Assembly (NCBI RefSeq): GCF_000686525.1
Contig: NZ_JMKT01000016.1
Coordinates: forward strand, 1-64,000
DNA: 64,000 bases
Source: Desulfonatronovibrio hydrogenovorans DSM 9292
Lineage (GTDB): Bacteria; Desulfobacterota; Desulfovibrionia; Desulfovibrionales; Desulfonatronovibrionaceae
Direction: 5' to 3'
The position numbers and the translations under genes are program-made. Below the pieces are notes generated by a model, which was not told the DNA's origin, searched no databases, and worked only from the letters and a program-made list of their open reading frames with translations. Of the stretch, positions 54,748 through 63,552 are shown in pieces. Numbering within the stretch: the first letter of the stretch is position 1; every line of letters starts with the position of its first letter.

Positions 54748-55902
54748 CTACTCCAAACAAAATGAGCAATCACTTTCAACCGGGGGCCTTAGCCTGGACT
54801 TGAGTTCAGCTATTCTCTCATAAGACTCATCAATCCTGCTCTTACTTATTCTGCCTTGGTCAACCAGATTCACTATTGTTTGAATACTTCTTTTTGCAAT
54901 ATCCGGCTCATGGACCAAGCTGTTGCCAAACATTATCATATCCACACCTGCCAGAACAGCTCTTTCCAGGATCTTGTCCAGTGAATAATTGTCCTGCATG
55001 GCCTCACTCAGCATATCATCAGATATTACCACTTTGTCAAAACCGAGCTTTTGACGCAGCACCCCGTTGATTGTCCTTTCCGACAAACTGGCTGGCCATT
55101 CAGGATCAAGGTGAGTGTTGTAATAATGCCCAATCATGACCAGGTCACATCCAGGGTCCTGAATAAGCTCTTGAAATACAGAGAGTTCCCTGTCATCCCA
55201 GGACTTGGAGATATCAGGAAAACCTTTATAGGAACCGTGAAGTTCTTCCGGGATGCCAGGGAAATACTTTACTGCTGTGAGCACCCTGAAAACTCGATAG
55301 GCATTGATCACTTCCCAGGCATGGTTAAGAACAACATCTGGATCCTGGGAAAAAAACCTGTCCTGGAAGTGCAGTTCATTCTTTGACTGGGCTGGACCCA
55401 GGTTTACCAGTGGAGCCAGATTCAGATTAAAACCCAGATCTGATATGTACTGTGCAGAATCAAGGGCGCTTTTCATGGTCAGGCTGATATTGTCATTTTC
55501 ACCAAGATAACCTTGAGCTAATGACCTGTTAAAACCAAGCCCTTCCTTGAGGGTAGTAAACTCTCCACCCTCGTGGCTGACCGCTATAAGCAGCCTGTCT
55601 CCACCAGGCAGGTTTCTCAAGCTTGCAGTCATTTCTCTCAACCAGGCCGACGAATCAGAGCTGTTTTCTGTCTCTTTTGGCCATGCTTCATCTTCAAGTA
55701 ACACCACGCCGCCGATGCCATAGTCGACAATGTCCCTGACAACCGGATTATCATCAGCCACTTTAAAGCCAGTAATCCCGACCATGATCATTTGACCGAC
55801 CTTTTGCTCAAGGGTTTTCGCCCCCGCCTCCCCAGGCAGAATCATGGCCATAACTATAGTTATGGCCATAAGCCCCAGTCTGAAGTATTTTAACCTGTTC
55901 AT
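54748..55902 (-). CDS. Exported glycoside hydrolase family 3 protein, NagZ-like
   Basis: The 384-residue protein has a signal peptide (MNRLKYFRLGLMAITIVMAM...) and a GH3 N-terminal TIM barrel. The nucleophile Asp is in VISDDMLSEAM. The NagZ motif KHFPGHG is altered to KYFPGIPEELHGS, so the usual catalytic His arrangement differs. NagZ enzymes release N-acetylglucosamine from peptidoglycan fragments; activity here is uncertain. The signal-peptide codons contain a 26-bp perfect palindrome. Confidence 0.8.
   Translation of the reverse strand: MNRLKYFRLGLMAITIVMAMILPGEAGAKTLEQKVGQMIMVGITGFKVADDNPVVRDIVDYGIGGVVLLEDEAWPKETENSSDSSAWLREMTASLRNLPGGDRLLIAVSHEGGEFTTLKEGLGFNRSLAQGYLGENDNISLTMKSALDSAQYISDLGFNLNLAPLVNLGPAQSKNELHFQDRFFSQDPDVVLNHAWEVINAYRVFRVLTAVKYFPGIPEELHGSYKGFPDISKSWDDRELSVFQELIQDPGCDLVMIGHYYNTHLDPEWPASLSERTINGVLRQKLGFDKVVISDDMLSEAMQDNYSLDKILERAVLAGVDMIMFGNSLVHEPDIAKRSIQTIVNLVDQGRISKSRIDESYERIAELKSRLRPPVESDCSFCLE
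55844..55869. repeat. 26-bp perfect palindrome within a signal-peptide region
   Basis: The sequence reads the same on both strands: ATGGCCATAACTA followed by its reverse complement. It falls in codons 12-20 of the GH3 gene, about 35 bp after its start. Confidence 0.8.
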
Positions 55903-55989
55903 CTTGAATCTGACCGAACTATACCTGTATCAAAGTGGAAGTTGTGATACTCCCTGTCAAAAGCTGTACCAGGGTACAGTTCTTGACGG

Positions 55990-57183
55990 CTATTTTCTGG
56001 TCATTGTTTCTGAAACCCGTTGTCCGGCCTGGCAGGCCCGGCCTGCACCCCCGAAAGTTTCAGTTTCCAGGCCATCATCCCGGACCACGTTCCCAAACAC
56101 CTTTCTTAAGAAATACAGGCTGACATGGACCAGACCGATGAGTACCGGAACCTCCACCAAAGGTCCCACCACCGTAGCAAAGGCAATGGGCGAAGCAATG
56201 CCGAAGACCGCAATGGCCACGGCAATAGCCAGCTCAAAGTTATTGCCCGAAGCAGTAAAGGCCAGAGTGGCGCTGCGGCTGTAATCAGCGCCCAGCTTGG
56301 AGGCCATGAAAAAGCTTATCAAAAACATGAACACAAAGTAACAGGTCAAGGGCACAGCGATCCAGATAACATCCAGGGGCCGGTAAATAATCTGCTCACC
56401 CTGCATGCTGAACATGACCACAATGGTGAAAAGTAGAGCAATCAGGGTAATAGGGGATATCTTAGGGATGAATACACTGTCATACCACTGATGCCCCTTA
56501 ATGGGCAGCAGGATCACCCGGCTCAGGATCCCGGCCCCGAACGGAATGCCCAGATAGATCATGACGCTGGCGAAGATCTCACCGATGGTCACGTCCACAA
56601 CAATACCTTCCAATCCAAAAAAGGGCGGCAGGACAGTGATGAACACCCAGGCATAAAACCCAAAAGTCACAATCTGAAACACACTGTTCAGAGCCACCAA
56701 CCCGGCTGCGTATTCACTGTTACCTTTAGCCAGAGTATTCCAGACCAGGACCATGGCAATGCATCTGGCAATTCCCACCAGAATGAGCCCAACCATATAG
56801 TATCCCCAGCGTTCATCAGGGCCAAACAGGGCCGGAGCCACAAATCCAAAAAAGCCCACAGCCAGGGTAAACATGAGGATGGGTCCTATGATCCAGTTCT
56901 GGACCAAAGAAAGACCCAGGATCTTAAAATCTGAGAAAACCCTGGGCATAAGTTCGTATTTGACCTTGGCCAGAGGCGGATACATCATCAGAATCAGACC
57001 AAAGGCTATAAGCAGATTGGTGTGCTCGCCCACAGTTAATACTTCATTAAAGCTCTCCACCGGCCCCTTGAAAAAAAATCCGATGAGAACTCCCAGGACC
57101 ATGGCTGCGAATATCCAGACCGTTAAATACCGGTCCAGCAATGACATTTTTTGGCTGATTCTATCAGACTTGTGCTTATCCAT
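55990..57183 (-). CDS. acr3: ACR3-family arsenite efflux permease
   Basis: The 397-residue protein has ten membrane helices and the Acr3 cysteine in [13 protein letters not shown], essential for arsenite transport in the family, plus [16 protein letters not shown] near the C-terminus. It exports arsenite from the cytoplasm. ATG 57183 (AAGGTGG upstream) is preferred to ATG 57213. It follows arsR by 80 bp. Confidence 0.93.
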   Translation of the reverse strand: MDKHKSDRISQKMSLLDRYLTVWIFAAMVLGVLIGFFFKGPVESFNEVLTVGEHTNLLIAFGLILMMYPPLAKVKYELMPRVFSDFKILGLSLVQNWIIGPILMFTLAVGFFGFVAPALFGPDERWGYYMVGLILVGIARCIAMVLVWNTLAKGNSEYAAGLVALNSVFQIVTFGFYAWVFITVLPPFFGLEGIVVDVTIGEIFASVMIYLGIPFGAGILSRVILLPIKGHQWYDSVFIPKISPITLIALLFTIVVMFSMQGEQIIYRPLDVIWIAVPLTCYFVFMFLISFFMASKLGADYSRSATLAFTASGNNFELAIAVAIAVFGIASPIAFATVVGPLVEVPVLIGLVHVSLYFLRKVFGNVVRDDGLETETFGGAGRACQAGQRVSETMTRK

Positions 57184-57263
57184 ATTTTTTGACCACCTTG
57201 AACTGGTTTTCATCCGGAAACCAGTATTTCCAGCATCCGGAAACAGTTTTCAAATTAAACTTT

Positions 57264-57650
57264 TTACTCCTGGTCACAGGGACCAGCTTTTTTCCTGCAC
57301 AGCTCCTCCACCTGAATGGCAGTGATCTCATCCAGCCGGACTCTATCTGCTTCAATCTCTGGACTGGGCATGAGATCAGCTTCAATCCACAACTTGAGTT
57401 TCACCGGAAAATCACTGGCCAGGCTGTAGTATACCCAGCGTCCGTCTTTCCTGCTCTCCACCAGCCCTGCATTCTGCAGGACCCCCATATGCCGGGATAC
57501 CGTGGCCATGGCCAGGCCCAGAAGCTCAGTTATCTGGCAGACACACAGCTCAGGGAATCTTGACAGGGCTGCAATTATTCGCAGCCGGTTGCCGTCGGCC
57601 AGAGCCTTGGTTTGTTGAAGCATCCTGATCATAATTTTATATTTGCACAA
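57264..57650 (-). CDS. arsR: ArsR-family metalloregulator
   Basis: The 128-residue winged-helix repressor has the As(III)-sensing pair in FPELCVCQITELLG and recognition helix ATVSRHMGVLQNAGLVESRKDGRWVYYSL. Two more Cys near the C-terminus (ELCRKKAGPC) may add a third ligand. It probably represses itself, acr3 and perhaps neighbours. Either of the first three ATGs could be the start. Confidence 0.92.
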   Translation of the reverse strand: MCKYKIMIRMLQQTKALADGNRLRIIAALSRFPELCVCQITELLGLAMATVSRHMGVLQNAGLVESRKDGRWVYYSLASDFPVKLKLWIEADLMPSPEIEADRVRLDEITAIQVEELCRKKAGPCDQE

Positions 57651-57709
57651 TTAGCTAAATAAGTAATTTATAAATGTCCACATTACCAAAGTCAAGCCCG
57701 GATTAAGTA

Positions 57710-58396
57710 TCAAAACAGGCCATACCTGCCTATCAATTCCTCCACAGCCCTGTTCAAACCGCCAGGTCTGTCAAGTTCGATTCCCTCACGGATCAGAATA
57801 AATTTTAAATCATCCACAGTATCCACATCTCTGAGACAGGGAAGAATAAAGCTCTTCAGGTTATTATCCTCCACAATTTCCATAGTTCGGCTGAAAACAT
57901 CAGGTCCGCTCCAGCTAATATCCTGAAAAAAAACTGGGCTATAAGCGTCCTGGCTCATGCCCAGCAGATAGTATCCACCGTCTCTGGCAGGTCCAACCAC
58001 TACATCATTACTTTCAAGCCGCTGGATGGCAGTTTTCATATATCCCATGGACAAGTGGGGCAAATCACTGCCAACAAGGACAACCCTTTTAAATCCCATG
58101 CCAAAAACACGTTCAAAGCAGCCCATCATGTTTAGACCAAGATCATCACCATCCTGGACCACAAACCTGTAGCCCGACCCAAGCCATTTTTTATAATCAT
58201 GGACAGGGCGATCAGGATGACAGCTGAGCACCACTTCATATCCAACCGACTTGCAGGACTCCATCAATCTAAGAACAAACCCTCTGTAAAGCCTGGCAGC
58301 CTGGCTCATCCCAATCACCCTGCCAAGCCTGGTTTTGACTCTGCCCGGCTCTGGATACTTGAGCATTACTGCCAGGCAGGTATTTTGCTCTTTCAT
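57710..58396 (-). CDS. TIGR04282-type glycosyltransferase, arsenosugar-associated
   Basis: The 228-residue protein is a GT-A fold nucleotidyl/glycosyl transferase of the DUF2064 group: VMLKYPEPGRVKTRLG, VLVGSDLPHL, GPARDGGYYLLGM and LRDVDTVDDL. From memory the family is named for its occurrence in arsenosugar biosynthesis loci. It lies 60 bp upstream of arsR on the same strand, which supports an arsenic role. A second such glycosyltransferase is at 60407. Confidence 0.87.
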   Translation of the reverse strand: MKEQNTCLAVMLKYPEPGRVKTRLGRVIGMSQAARLYRGFVLRLMESCKSVGYEVVLSCHPDRPVHDYKKWLGSGYRFVVQDGDDLGLNMMGCFERVFGMGFKRVVLVGSDLPHLSMGYMKTAIQRLESNDVVVGPARDGGYYLLGMSQDAYSPVFFQDISWSGPDVFSRTMEIVEDNNLKSFILPCLRDVDTVDDLKFILIREGIELDRPGGLNRAVEELIGRYGLF

Positions 58397-58636
58397 GCAA
58401 GCACTTCTCCATGAAGATATGCCATTGATGGAATTTCCAACATTTTTCCCTTAAGGACCATCCGAAATTCTAATGAACCATCAGGACCGACTTAACAGCC
58501 CCATTCACTTTTCTAAATCCAAGAATTACCTAAGGGCTTAACAAACTGCAAGTTGTTAATTTTTTTGCATTGCCAAGGACTTGTTTCTAAGAGATAGTTA
58601 AGAGTGATCAACGCCAGAAAACCAAGGAGATTTTTA

Positions 58637-60289
58637 ATGTCCAAGCCAACCCAGACCCAGGCCTGGCCCAAGCTGCAAAAGCATTTCCAGCAGATTAAAG
58701 AACAACACATGCAAGACATGTTTGCCAAAGACAGTAAAAGGTTTTCAAATTACTCTCTCCAGGCAGGACAGGTATTTCTGGATTATTCAAAAAACAGGAT
58801 CAACCAGGAAACAATGAAACTTTTGTTTTCCCTGGCCAGGGATATGGATCTGGAGCCACGAATCCAGGCCATGTTCAATGGAGAAAAGATAAATTTCACA
58901 GAACACCGCAGTGTCCTGCATATAGCACTTCGCAACAGGTCAAACCGGGCCATAATGGTGGACGGCCAGGACGTGATGCCGGAAGTGAACAGGGTCCTGG
59001 ATAAGATGAGCAGTTTTTCATCCAGGGTCAGACAGGGCCGGTGGCAAGGCTGGACAAAAAAGCCCATCAAAGACGTGGTCAATATCGGCATCGGCGGCTC
59101 GGATCTGGGCCCCAAGATGGTCACAAAAGCCCTGTCAGCTTATGCCAAACCAGGCTTAAACATCCACTTTGTATCCAATGTGGACCCGGCCCACCTGGAA
59201 AATACTCTGGCAACACTGGACCAGCAAACCACTCTGTTCATCATAGCTTCCAAAACCTTCACAACTCAGGAGACCATGTTCAACGCCACCAGGGCCAGGG
59301 AATGGTTTTTAAAAGGGGCAATGGATGAAATGCATATCCCGGCCCATTTTGTAGCAGTATCCACCAACACCTCCAGGGTCCGGGAGTTTGGAATCGATCC
59401 TGAAAACATGTTCTCCTTCTGGGACTGGGTTGGGGGAAGATTTTCCCTGTGGTCGGCCATCGGCCTGCCCATAGCCCTGTCCATTGGGATGGATAGCTTT
59501 ATAGAACTGCTCTCAGGAGCCCATGAAATGGACGAACATTTCAGAAACTCCCCCTTGGAACAAAACATGCCGGCTGTCATGGGGATGCTTGGAATCTGGT
59601 ACTCAGATTTCTTCAAGGCTCAGACCCATGCTCTTTTGCCTTACAGCCAGTATCTGGAAGAGTTCCCCGCCTATATGCAGCAGGCTGAAATGGAAAGTAA
59701 CGGAAAGTCCGTGACCCTTGATGGCCAGCAGACCGACTATGAAACCGCGCCGGTGATCTGGGGCGAACCCGGCACAAATGGCCAGCACGCTTTTTTCCAG
59801 CTCCTGCACCAGGGGACAAGGCTTGTGCCCTGCGACTTCATAATCTTTGCCCGTCAGCCCAACCATCATCCCAAACAGCATAGACTTTTGCTGGCCAATT
59901 ACCTGGCCCAGACAGAAGCCATGATGACCGGCAGGACAAAGGCCCAGGTTCTAAAAGAGATGCAGGCTGGCAAAAGACCGGGAAAAGAAATAAGCCATCT
60001 TCTTCCCCACAGAGTGTTCCCCGGAAACAGGCCTTCCAACTCCATCATGCTGCCTGAACTCACTCCCAAAAGCCTCGGAGCACTCATTGCTCTGTATGAG
60101 CACAAGATTTTTGTCCAGGGAGCAGTCTGGAACATAAACTCTTTTGACCAGTGGGGTGTGGAGCTGGGCAAGGAACTGGCCAGAGTCATTGAGCCTGAAT
60201 TGGAGGATGATCTGGAGGTTTCAAGTCATGATCCTTCCACCAACGGCCTGATTAATGTCTGGAAAGCAATGTCCAGAAACAAAGTTTAA
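58637..60289 (+). CDS. pgi: Glucose-6-phosphate isomerase
   Basis: The 550-residue enzyme interconverts glucose-6-phosphate and fructose-6-phosphate. Seen are [26 protein letters not shown], the catalytic region [18 protein letters not shown] and [16 protein letters not shown] 58637 has AAGGAGA 6 nt upstream, so the frame upstream to 58604 is not used. It interrupts the arsenic genes on the opposite strand and could supply sugar phosphates, although it is probably housekeeping. Confidence 0.95.
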   Translation: MSKPTQTQAWPKLQKHFQQIKEQHMQDMFAKDSKRFSNYSLQAGQVFLDYSKNRINQETMKLLFSLARDMDLEPRIQAMFNGEKINFTEHRSVLHIALRNRSNRAIMVDGQDVMPEVNRVLDKMSSFSSRVRQGRWQGWTKKPIKDVVNIGIGGSDLGPKMVTKALSAYAKPGLNIHFVSNVDPAHLENTLATLDQQTTLFIIASKTFTTQETMFNATRAREWFLKGAMDEMHIPAHFVAVSTNTSRVREFGIDPENMFSFWDWVGGRFSLWSAIGLPIALSIGMDSFIELLSGAHEMDEHFRNSPLEQNMPAVMGMLGIWYSDFFKAQTHALLPYSQYLEEFPAYMQQAEMESNGKSVTLDGQQTDYETAPVIWGEPGTNGQHAFFQLLHQGTRLVPCDFIIFARQPNHHPKQHRLLLANYLAQTEAMMTGRTKAQVLKEMQAGKRPGKEISHLLPHRVFPGNRPSNSIMLPELTPKSLGALIALYEHKIFVQGAVWNINSFDQWGVELGKELARVIEPELEDDLEVSSHDPSTNGLINVWKAMSRNKV

Positions 60290-60323
60290 ACCTTTTTTAA
60301 AGAATCAACCCTTCCTGAGCTCC

Positions 60324-60338
60324 CCTGTCGCGGACAGG
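60324..60338. repeat. Short hairpin between convergent genes
   Basis: CCTGTC and GACAGG flank a 3-nt loop between pgi and the glycosyltransferase gene. A T-run occurs only 20 bp further on, so terminator function is doubtful. Confidence 0.4.
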
Positions 60339-60406
60339 TCAATCCAGGCTGGGGCCGTTTTTAGTCAGCACAAGAACCCGGCCAGAACTGGCCATGATCT
60401 CCAGTC

Positions 60407-61108
60407 TTACCTGTAAAAACTTGAAATCCTGTCTGCAGATACTTTGCAGTGATACATGATTCTAATCAGCCAGTTTCTCAATGTACAGTAAAGAGGCCCC
60501 TCTCTTTCCCAGCGTCTGTCAGAAGTCTTGACCCTTTCCGGAAGAATTTCGATTTTTCCTCCTGACTTTTTGATCCTGGTCATGAACTCCAGATCCTCCA
60601 TAATGGGAATGTCTTTAAAACCTCCAATCTTATAAAAATAATCCCTGCGAACAAATATCCCCTGATCTCCGTACGGCACTCTGGTCCACCTGGAACGCAG
60701 ATTAGCAACCTGCTCAACCAATTTGAGAAATGGCCTTTCAGAGGTTATACCCAGGGAAAAGGATCCGCCAACAATATTTTCATCTTTTAGTGCGCTTGGA
60801 ATGAGCTGGGCGGAATTGGCCGGAAGTCTGGTGTCTGCATGGACAAATAAAAGGACCTGGGCCGTGGCCTGGCCTGCTCCGGCATTCATCTGCCTGGCTC
60901 TGCCCTTGTCAGAAGCAAGCGTAGATATGCCTGGAACATCCAGAGCTTTCCGGGTCTCCTCGTCCGGACTGCCGTCAACAACAATAATCTCATGTCTGTC
61001 CACAGGAAAAATATCCACCAGATGGCGGACAAAGGCATTGATTCCGGCCTGTTCCCTGAAAACCGGGACAATAACGGATATTTCCATGACTTGTCTGGAC
61101 TGGCTCAC
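60407..61108 (-). CDS. TIGR04283-type glycosyltransferase, arsenosugar-associated
   Basis: The GT2-fold protein has ISVIVPVFREQAGI, the metal-binding FVHADTRLP (DxD-like), YGDQGIFVRRDYFYKIGGF and MEDLEFMTRI. From memory the family is linked to arsenosugar loci together with TIGR04282. The GTG start at 61108 (GGAG 8 nt upstream) overlaps the Fe-S gene stop; ATG 61087 is an alternative. It is the last gene of the operon from the right edge. Confidence 0.86.
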   Translation of the reverse strand: MSQSRQVMEISVIVPVFREQAGINAFVRHLVDIFPVDRHEIIVVDGSPDEETRKALDVPGISTLASDKGRARQMNAGAGQATAQVLLFVHADTRLPANSAQLIPSALKDENIVGGSFSLGITSERPFLKLVEQVANLRSRWTRVPYGDQGIFVRRDYFYKIGGFKDIPIMEDLEFMTRIKKSGGKIEILPERVKTSDRRWEREGPLYCTLRNWLIRIMYHCKVSADRISSFYR

Positions 61109-62208
61109 TGGCAATTCTCCGGCTTTGACACTTCCCTGATGAACCGGAATTTAAGCCTCAGCCTGTTCCAATAGGTCCAGGGCGATTTTACCTGGCTTGT
61201 ATTACCAGCCAGGGCCTTTTCCGGATGAATCAGAAAGTCAATCAAATGAACGGCCTTGATCCCGGCAAGTCTGAGATAATCGGTGCAACCTGCGCAATAA
61301 GTGAGCACCAGGTCATCACCGGCCTGGTCCTTGCGTACCCTGCCCCATGCCAGAGCCATATCCCTGTTCAAAAACCCCACTGCCCCGCCCTCCCCGCAGC
61401 ACAAGGTGCAGGCAAAATTATCTGGAAATTCTTCACAAATCAGGCCTGATTCAGCAAGATAGTCACGTATTCCGGCCTGAACTCCTGGAAAAAACCGTAA
61501 GGCACAGGAATCATGCAGACGGAGTTTGTGTTTAGGGGCTTTTTCATGAGCCAGCCTCATTCCTGGCAGAACCTCCCAGGCCATTCTGATCGACAATTTG
61601 GGAGCACAGACCTGGAACAGGGAATAACAGCTGGGGCAGGCCGTGATTATCTGCCTGACTCCCTGAACATGAAGCCTTTCCAGCATCCTTTGCAAACGTT
61701 TTTCAACCAGGACTGTATTGCCCAGATCATGGGAAGGTCTGCAGCAGCAATCCAGAACCACTCCTAATCCGGGCATATACCTCTTAAGCTCAATAAACAA
61801 TGCCCAGGTGGCATCCGGTCTGGTTCCGGCCAGGGCACAGCCGGGAAAAAACACACTTTCGCTGGTCCGGGAAGGCTTATACCAGGATAAAAGGGCTGAA
61901 CTATTCAGCCGCTCATAGAGCAAAAGACGCCAGTATTTTCTGAGTATTGCCGGACTGCGGGTCAGGGACTCCCTGCGCATGGCCAGGAACATGCCGGCAG
62001 GATCAACCCCCACCGGGCATACACCTGTGCACAGACTGCACAGGCTGCACTCAAAAGGATCTGTCCGGGACTCATGGTTCAGAACAGAACGGGCAATATC
62101 CCCTGGAAGGCCCCACTTCTTCAAAAAAGAACAGTTTTCAGAGCAAAGCCCACAGAGCTCGCATCTTCCAAGGACTTGGCTGGCCAGTTCCGGCAAAGCC
62201 ACTATCAA
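61105..62208 (-). CDS. Heterodisulfide-reductase-like (Fe-S) protein
   Basis: The 367-residue protein has two ferredoxin-type [4Fe-4S] motifs (CELCGLCSENC and CSLCSLCTGVCPVG) and two CCG domains (CCCRPSHDLGN...ACPSCYSLF and CTLCCGEGGAVG...TYCAGCTDYL), like GlpC/HdrD. It probably passes electrons to a thiol or disulfide substrate. Start is TTG 62208 or GTG 62202. It overlaps the VTT gene by 4 bp and so belongs to the selenoprotein operon. Confidence 0.85.
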   Translation of the reverse strand: MIVALPELASQVLGRCELCGLCSENCSFLKKWGLPGDIARSVLNHESRTDPFECSLCSLCTGVCPVGVDPAGMFLAMRRESLTRSPAILRKYWRLLLYERLNSSALLSWYKPSRTSESVFFPGCALAGTRPDATWALFIELKRYMPGLGVVLDCCCRPSHDLGNTVLVEKRLQRMLERLHVQGVRQIITACPSCYSLFQVCAPKLSIRMAWEVLPGMRLAHEKAPKHKLRLHDSCALRFFPGVQAGIRDYLAESGLICEEFPDNFACTLCCGEGGAVGFLNRDMALAWGRVRKDQAGDDLVLTYCAGCTDYLRLAGIKAVHLIDFLIHPEKALAGNTSQVKSPWTYWNRLRLKFRFIREVSKPENCQ

Positions 62209-62879
62209 GACTCCCCTTTAATCCTCTTGACCAGCTTTGGCAGGTAAAGGGAAAAGCCGAGCAAGGCCAAAGACAAAAACACCTGCCAGGAAAGCAGTCC
62301 CCACCAGTCACCTGAAAGCCAGACATTTCTGATGGTCCCTATGAAAAAGGTGAAGATAAAGGTTCCCACAATAATGCCCAGGCCTGTCCCGGCAAAATAA
62401 TCCCAGAACCTGACTCTGGTCAGGCCCATGCCGAAATTCATTGGTGTAAACGGAAAATAGACCAGACGAAGATACAAGACTGTGGCAAACCCGTTACGTT
62501 CAATGGCCTGATCATACCTGGCCAGCCTGCCCTTGATCAGGGAAGCAGCAAAGTCGCGCCCAAGGTATCTGGCAATGAAGAATGCTCCAGAGGCTCCCAG
62601 CATGGCTCCGAACCAGACATAGACAAACCCGAAGTATGGTCCAAATATGGCTGCACCAATTCCGGTAAGCACAGTACCGGGAATGAACAGGCACACCCCG
62701 GCAGCGTAAAGAATGATAAAAGATACCGGCGCCCAGAACCCGGCTTCCTCCACCAGTTCGGTCAGCGCCCTGGGAGAAAAGAATCCGCTGACAGGACTGA
62801 ACCTGACCAGATAAACGGCCAGCAGGATGAACATAAGAAATAAAAAAGCCTTGATCAGGTAATTATGCTGTCCAGTCAC
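62205..62879 (-). CDS. TVP38/TMEM64 (VTT domain) membrane protein
   Basis: GTG 62879 with GGGAG 6 nt upstream gives 224 residues, the normal size. The VTT core is visible: PGTVLTGIGAAIFGPYFGFVYVWFGAMLGASGAFFIARYLGRDF and LRLVYFPFTPMNFGMGLTRVR (cited as landmarks in two parts). The family includes phospholipid scramblase-like and mercury/selenium-locus proteins. The longer frame upstream to 63005 would overlap the preceding selenoprotein gene and is rejected. Confidence 0.85.
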   Translation of the reverse strand: MTGQHNYLIKAFLFLMFILLAVYLVRFSPVSGFFSPRALTELVEEAGFWAPVSFIILYAAGVCLFIPGTVLTGIGAAIFGPYFGFVYVWFGAMLGASGAFFIARYLGRDFAASLIKGRLARYDQAIERNGFATVLYLRLVYFPFTPMNFGMGLTRVRFWDYFAGTGLGIIVGTFIFTFFIGTIRNVWLSGDWWGLLSWQVFLSLALLGFSLYLPKLVKRIKGES

Positions 62880-62889
62880 GACCTTCTCC

Positions 62890-63207
62890 CTACCTGCCCA
62901 GCAGACGGCCCAGAATACCCTTTGGAGCAGGATCAGGCGGTTCCAGGCCAAGGTGTTTGCAGATAACCTTTTCCAGTTCGTATTGATCGATTCCGCTTCC
63001 TTCAACCACTATATCATCTCCAACCATGACCGCTGGAGCAACTGGAAGGTCCAGTTCAAAGTATTCGTCTGTCTGATAGTCAGCAATGGGTTTGGAAGTA
63101 GTTTCAATCTGGATATCGTATTTCTCACCCAGCCTGGGCATCATTTTCAGAAAGCCCTTTCACGGCTTTCCACTTGGCTCATTAAGAAAAAAATGGACCT
63201 TCAACAT
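62890..63207 (-). CDS. Thioredoxin-fold selenoprotein with UGA-encoded Sec at residue 16 (longer paralogue)
   Basis: Reading from ATG 63207 (GGGAG 9 nt upstream) through an in-frame TGA at 63162-63160 gives 105 residues. The N-terminus is FFLNEPSGKPU, followed by KGFLKMMPRLG. Position 16 is where thioredoxins place an active-site Cys. The cis-proline loop LPVAPAVMVGDD supports the fold. The motif is Gly-x-x-Sec: no resolving Cys precedes it; one Cys occurs late (VICKHLG). A SECIS-like hairpin lies 21 nt after the TGA. A Pro-rich amphipathic tail (EPPDPAPKGILGRLLGR) is unique to this copy. If TGA is a stop, only the fragment from 63144 would be called. It ends 11 bp before the VTT gene. Confidence 0.85.
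63121..63153 (-). promoter_or_regulatory. Candidate bacterial SECIS element of the longer selenoprotein
   Basis: On the minus strand CCCA and TGGG flank a GGC loop (63138-63128), enclosed by a TTTCT/AGAAA outer helix. The apical GG lies 25 nt after the TGA. Placement is almost the same as in the paralogue. Confidence 0.6.
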
Positions 63208-63283
63208 TTCATTTTTCTCCCTGTATTAAAAGATTCAGCTGAATATTTTTCCGGTCAGCTTCGGCCCAGGTACTGATAATTTA

Positions 63284-63550
63284 TCAATTCCCAAGCCTTG
63301 CCCTGATGGCTTTCTCCAGATCATGCTGCTGGATGTCTTGACCCTGCACCAGCACTTCCTGGCCGATCATTATGGCTGGAGCCACAGGAAGTTTGCTTTC
63401 TTGATATTTAAGGTTTCTATATTCACTAAACGGTTTGGAAACCACATTGATTTGTACAGGATATTTTTTGTCCAGACCGGACATCATTTCTTTGAAATGG
63501 CGTCAGGTTTTGCCCATGGGCTCATTTAAAAAGAATGTTACACTGAGCAT
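63284..63550 (-). CDS. Thioredoxin-fold selenoprotein with UGA-encoded Sec at residue 16 (shorter paralogue)
   Basis: From ATG 63550 (AGGGG 6 nt upstream), reading through TGA at 63505-63503, the product is 88 residues. Its FFLNEPMGKTU, LPVAPAIMIG and LEKAIRARLG align without gaps over most of the length with the longer paralogue. The upstream 15 codons are conserved in phase, which would not be expected if translation stopped there. The protein has no Cys at all, so selenocysteine would be its only redox or soft-metal ligand. It begins 2 bp after the thioredoxin stop. Substrate is unknown; an arsenic, mercury or selenium role is possible. Confidence 0.85.
63469..63483 (-). promoter_or_regulatory. 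Candidate bacterial SECIS element of the shorter selenoprotein
   Basis: On the minus strand TGTCC and GGACA pair around a GGTCT loop. The E. coli fdhF SECIS apical loop is GGUC, so the match is notable. The loop starts 24 nt after the TGA, within the usual bacterial range. Confidence 0.7.
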
Positions 63551-63552
63551 GA

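Noticed and set aside
62890-63144. Reading this as a short protein starting at ATG 63144 or as a frameshifted pseudogene
   Set aside because: The 21 codons upstream, across a TGA, continue a thioredoxin beta strand and active site in the same frame and match the paralogue, so Sec decoding explains the data better.
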